From assembly GCF_038148855.1 (NCBI RefSeq), contig NZ_JBBVGR010000008.1, forward strand, positions 62,001-126,000: a stretch of DNA of 64,000 nucleotides, given 5' to 3'. Origin of the DNA: Phycobacter sedimenti (GTDB lineage Bacteria; Pseudomonadota; Alphaproteobacteria; Rhodobacterales; Rhodobacteraceae). Positions 61,271-64,000 of the stretch are shown piece after piece. Position 1 is the first letter of the stretch, and each line of letters starts with the position of its first letter. Under the pieces are notes generated by a model. It did not search any database. It saw nothing but the letters and a program-made list of their open reading frames with translations, and was not told the DNA's origin. Made by a program: the position numbers and the translations under genes.

Positions 61271-62863
61271 TCAGATTAATTGGTCTAGACCGACCCGGTC
61301 GAGCACACGCTCAAGGATCGGAGCAAGCGGGGCAACATGTTGATCAACATACCAGAGGGTCGATGGTACACCCACGCAAATAAGGAGTGCGATACCGAGT
61401 ACAGTCGTACGCCGACGCATACGCTCTGACTGTGTTGTCATGTACGGGATTGTCGCGAAGGCACTGATCTGCAGCCCATTTTCCAAATCCCGTGGCCTGC
61501 GGACAGCGTTGTTCAACAGTTCGCGCAGGGCAAAAAGCAAAAGCCCGAGGAACATGCCGCCCATCAGACCGCTCGTCGCAATGATCGGACGATTGGGGCT
61601 CGTCGGCTGCTCTGCCGGAACAGCCTGTTCCACGACCGAGATACGCTGTCCCCGCGACAGGGACTCGATCATGCTGCCAGTCTCAGCGCGCGCCTTGTTG
61701 GCGACGGCCTGGTTATACTGCTCCTGCAGGTTCTGATAATCGCGCTCCATCGCGGCAAGGGTTACCGTGTTGCCCGGCGTTGCCTCGATGGTTCGGGAGA
61801 TCCTCTCCATGCGTTCTTCGGCCGCGACACGCTGATCCTCAATGTATCCGATCTGCGCATCGATGTCGGCAATCTGGATATCAAACAGCGACATCTCGAG
61901 GCTGCGGTCCGAGGTGTCGACCAAAGGCGCCGTACGCGGGGGCAGGGCAGCCACGGCGGCTTCGGCAGCTTCGATCTGGGACTTCAGCAGGGTCATGCGC
62001 GGGTTTGTTTCAGACAGGGTTGCCGACAGGCGGGCATATTCCCGGCGCAACTCTGCCAGTTGGATCTCTTCGGGGCGGGCCTGCGATGTGATGGCTGCAG
62101 CCGGGCTTCGGCGGTCGTTGAAGTTGATTTGCCCGGTTGTTTCAAACAGGGTGATCAATTGCTGGCGACGATCCTGAAGGGCACTTTTTTCACGCTCGAG
62201 CTGCAGAATGCGCTCTTGCAAGGCGTTCTGCTGGCTGCGGCGAAACTCAAGACTGTCGGGCAGCGCCTCAAGGTTCTGTTCCTGGAACTGGAGGATCTGA
62301 GCGCTGATCTGACTGAGAGCCTGTTCCAAGCGCTCGGTTTCCTGGGTGAAAAAGTCGAGAGTTTGGCGCGCTACGTTTGTGCGCATCCGGACGTTTTCCT
62401 GGAGGATCAACGTAACGACTTCATTCGTGGTCTGCGCGCTTTTCTGAGCACTGGAAGATTCAAAGCTCACGGTCACGATCGTCGCCGATCGTTCGCCCCG
62501 GCGAACCTGGGTTCGGACTGTGTCAATATTGATGCGCCCGCGCAGATCCTTGACCTTTTCGTCTGCGATCATGCCCGGATTGTCCGCATACAGGTTTTGA
62601 TCGTTGGCCAGATCCAGCAGGATTTCACGGCTCAGGATGCGCTGACGAATGATCTCGAGCGCCTCAATTTCACCCGTTCGCACGGTTGTGGCAGCCAGTT
62701 CGTCCGGTATCTGCTCGGACTCCACGATCAAGGTCGCCTGAGATTTGTAGACCGGCGGCAGCGCAAGAGCGATCGCCACGCCAACAATCGCTCCGATTGC
62801 GGTCAGGATGACCACATAGGGCAAGTGGCGGCGAAAAATCCGCCAGTAGTAGTGCAGTTCCAT
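61271..62863 (-). CDS. Polysaccharide co-polymerase (Wzz/GumC-type)
   Basis: A 530-residue inner-membrane chain-length protein. It has one N-terminal helix (about 16-36), a long periplasmic coiled-coil region (about 170-410, rich in Gln, Glu and Arg: QETERLEQALSQISAQILQFQEQN) and C-terminal helices about 432-452 and 485-505. GTPTSPNRPIIA-type residues (QPTSPNRP) precede the second helix, as in Wzz/GumC proteins. It pairs with the tyrosine autokinase just downstream and an AAA ATPase upstream. PEP-CTERM/exosortase EPS loci carry a very similar set. Confidence 0.9.
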   Translation of the reverse strand: MELHYYWRIFRRHLPYVVILTAIGAIVGVAIALALPPVYKSQATLIVESEQIPDELAATTVRTGEIEALEIIRQRILSREILLDLANDQNLYADNPGMIADEKVKDLRGRINIDTVRTQVRRGERSATIVTVSFESSSAQKSAQTTNEVVTLILQENVRMRTNVARQTLDFFTQETERLEQALSQISAQILQFQEQNLEALPDSLEFRRSQQNALQERILQLEREKSALQDRRQQLITLFETTGQINFNDRRSPAAAITSQARPEEIQLAELRREYARLSATLSETNPRMTLLKSQIEAAEAAVAALPPRTAPLVDTSDRSLEMSLFDIQIADIDAQIGYIEDQRVAAEERMERISRTIEATPGNTVTLAAMERDYQNLQEQYNQAVANKARAETGSMIESLSRGQRISVVEQAVPAEQPTSPNRPIIATSGLMGGMFLGLLLFALRELLNNAVRRPRDLENGLQISAFATIPYMTTQSERMRRRTTVLGIALLICVGVPSTLWYVDQHVAPLAPILERVLDRVGLDQLI

Positions 62864-62875
62864 CTCGGCCAGGTC

Positions 62876-63793
62876 CTATTTCTTGTCATCGCCGCTGAGG
62901 CGGTCATTCAGATTGGGCGGTGATTGTTCCCCTTGCACAAGACGTAACGGATGCGCTCGTCCGGCACAGAAAAACAGTTGATCATCCAGAACTTCCTGAA
63001 CAATCGCGCCATCCACGAACTGCTGATCAGCCTCGAAGGCATAGAGCAGCGAAAAGTCGCACAGCTGGTTGATGAGGCGTGGAATGCCCCCCGTGACCTG
63101 CCGGATCTTCGAAAAAGTCTCTGGCAGGAATATCTCGTTTTTGGCCCCAGCCACGCGCAGCCGGTGATTGATATAGTTTTCTATATCTGCGTCCCCGAGC
63201 CGCGGGAGGAACACGCTGGCAGAAATACGCTGCGCCAACTGGGTCATGTCCGATTGCATGATGATGTCGCGCAGTTCGGGCTGTCCCACCAGAACCAGCT
63301 GCACAAGTTCGTGTTCGGCAAAGTTGATGTTGGTCAGCATTCTGAGCTGTTCAAGAGAGTCGCGCCCCAGGTTCTGCGCTTCATCAAAGATCAGAACGAC
63401 GCGTCGGCCCTTGGCGTATTCCTCGATCAGGAACTCTTCGAACCGTCGGCTCAGCGCAGCATAGGGCTCTTCCTCCCCGTACGCCTGTTCGAGCGATGTC
63501 AGTATCAGCCGCATCAGATCTGCACGATCCGTTGCGGTGGAATTCGAGATGAAGCCAATCACGAGGTCATCGGTGATCGTCTTGAGAAGGTCGCGCAGAA
63601 GCGTGGTTTTTCCGGACCCGACCTCACCCGTGACCAGAGTGATCGGAGCGCGCGCGATCAGGCCGTATTGCAGGACCGCGCTGGCCTTCTTGTGTGTGCG
63701 GGACCAGAACACAAAGTCGGGATCGGGCACCAGCGTAAAAGGCCGCCGCTCAAATCCAAAGTGTTCTAGGTAGATATCAAAACTGAAATTCAT
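62876..63793 (-). CDS. AAA ATPase, ExeA/exosortase-associated type
   Basis: A 305-residue ATPase starting at ATG 63793 (MNFSFDIYLEHFGFERRPF), with TTTGGA upstream. Walker A is GEVGSGKTT at 56-64, Walker B VVLIFDEAQNLGRDSLEQLRML, and VTGGIPRLINQLCDFSLLYAF is the C-terminal sensor region. FGFERRPFTLVPDPDFVFWS is the typical N-terminus of the ATPase in exosortase-linked EPS operons (XrtA-associated). It is transcribed ahead of wzz and the autokinase, with only 12 bases between it and wzz. Function in EPS export or exosortase action is not settled. Confidence 0.9.
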   Translation of the reverse strand: MNFSFDIYLEHFGFERRPFTLVPDPDFVFWSRTHKKASAVLQYGLIARAPITLVTGEVGSGKTTLLRDLLKTITDDLVIGFISNSTATDRADLMRLILTSLEQAYGEEEPYAALSRRFEEFLIEEYAKGRRVVLIFDEAQNLGRDSLEQLRMLTNINFAEHELVQLVLVGQPELRDIIMQSDMTQLAQRISASVFLPRLGDADIENYINHRLRVAGAKNEIFLPETFSKIRQVTGGIPRLINQLCDFSLLYAFEADQQFVDGAIVQEVLDDQLFFCAGRAHPLRLVQGEQSPPNLNDRLSGDDKK

Positions 63794-64000
63794 GGTACAT
63801 CCAAACTGCGTGCAGGGCACGAAAATGTTGGCACAACACAACGGTCCGTTCGTACCCGTTCTGTTTTCCTAAGGCAATTCCTTCGGCCTTCCACGGTGGT
63901 ACCTATCGTAAAATTCCCCCCGATGCGAGTTAATGGGCGGCAACTTGACATATTGTGCCTGAATTGAGCACAGCCGGAGCAGTGTTTAATCGTATTGCGC
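63794..64000. promoter_or_regulatory. Promoter region of the ATPase-wzz-autokinase operon
   Basis: 207 bases at the window edge. TGTGC-N9-GCACA at 63954-63972 is a possible operator, adjacent to TTGACA on the plus strand. The minus-strand promoter must lie between here and 63793. Confidence 0.4.

Noticed and set aside
1..64000. Insertion sequences, prophage or CRISPR arrays
   Set aside because: No transposase, integrase, Cas-like protein, direct-repeat array or terminal inverted repeats seen; all long frames belong to chromosomal families.

Overview
The window reads as chromosomal DNA of a marine Rhodobacterales (Roseobacter-group) alphaproteobacterium. GC-rich codon use, the xseB-ispA-dxs block, a TRAP transporter, a DctM with an extra loop, an NDUFA9-like gene, CaiD-type CoA metabolism and a VPLPA-type C-terminal sorting signal all fit. 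Assignment to a genus is not possible from sequence alone. I see no insertion sequence, prophage, CRISPR array or rRNA; one tRNA gene, Leu(CAG), is present.

Layout. 1-4.5 kb: a TRAP transporter operon (dctP-dctQ-dctM, minus strand) and a fumarylacetoacetate-hydrolase-family enzyme. 4.7-18.1 kb: the first exopolysaccharide (EPS) block, with flippase, sulfotransferase, two hexapeptide acyltransferases, two GT2 and one GT4 glycosyltransferases, acyltransferase-3, a Wzy/O-antigen-ligase-like polymerase, a secreted parallel beta-helix protein, an SGNH hydrolase and an AlgD-like nucleotide-sugar dehydrogenase. 18.4-21.6 kb: xseB-ispA-dxs. 21.6-34.2 kb: housekeeping and stress genes, including an SDR protein, two small unknown genes, a HyuA-like protein, msrB-msrA, glutathione peroxidase, an EamA exporter, HU, AMP nucleosidase-adenine deaminase, a class II aldolase and a multi-pass membrane protein. 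34.2-39.6 kb: a GlxA-type regulator divergent from an acyl-CoA dehydrogenase, an acyl-CoA ligase and a CaiD-like hydratase, a likely CoA-dependent carnitine or betaine type catabolic unit. 39.6-51.6 kb: queG, a glutathione S-transferase, mtgA, gltB-gltD, uppP, the NDUFA9-like gene, tRNA-Leu and a small secreted ClpP-like protein. 52.3-63.8 kb: the second EPS block, with an ExoY-like initiating transferase, the dTDP-rhamnose operon rfbC-rfbB-(sulfotransferase)-rfbD-rfbA, a metallophosphatase, a secreted HAF-repeat protein with a VPLPA-type sorting signal, and a three-gene minus-strand unit of AAA ATPase, Wzz/GumC-type chain-length protein and tyrosine autokinase.

How it works together. Between them the two EPS blocks carry almost every component of a Wzx/Wzy-dependent surface polysaccharide: priming, dTDP-rhamnose and GDP-mannuronate-type precursors, glycosyl transfer, sulfation, acylation, flipping, polymerisation and chain-length control. 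They are separated by about 34 kb of core metabolism, and uppP (carrier-lipid recycling) lies in that interval. The most interesting hypothesis is that this sulfated, acylated EPS system is coupled to an exosortase pathway that anchors the HAF-repeat protein. The exosortase is not in the window; the AAA ATPase gene at the right edge suggests it may lie just beyond.
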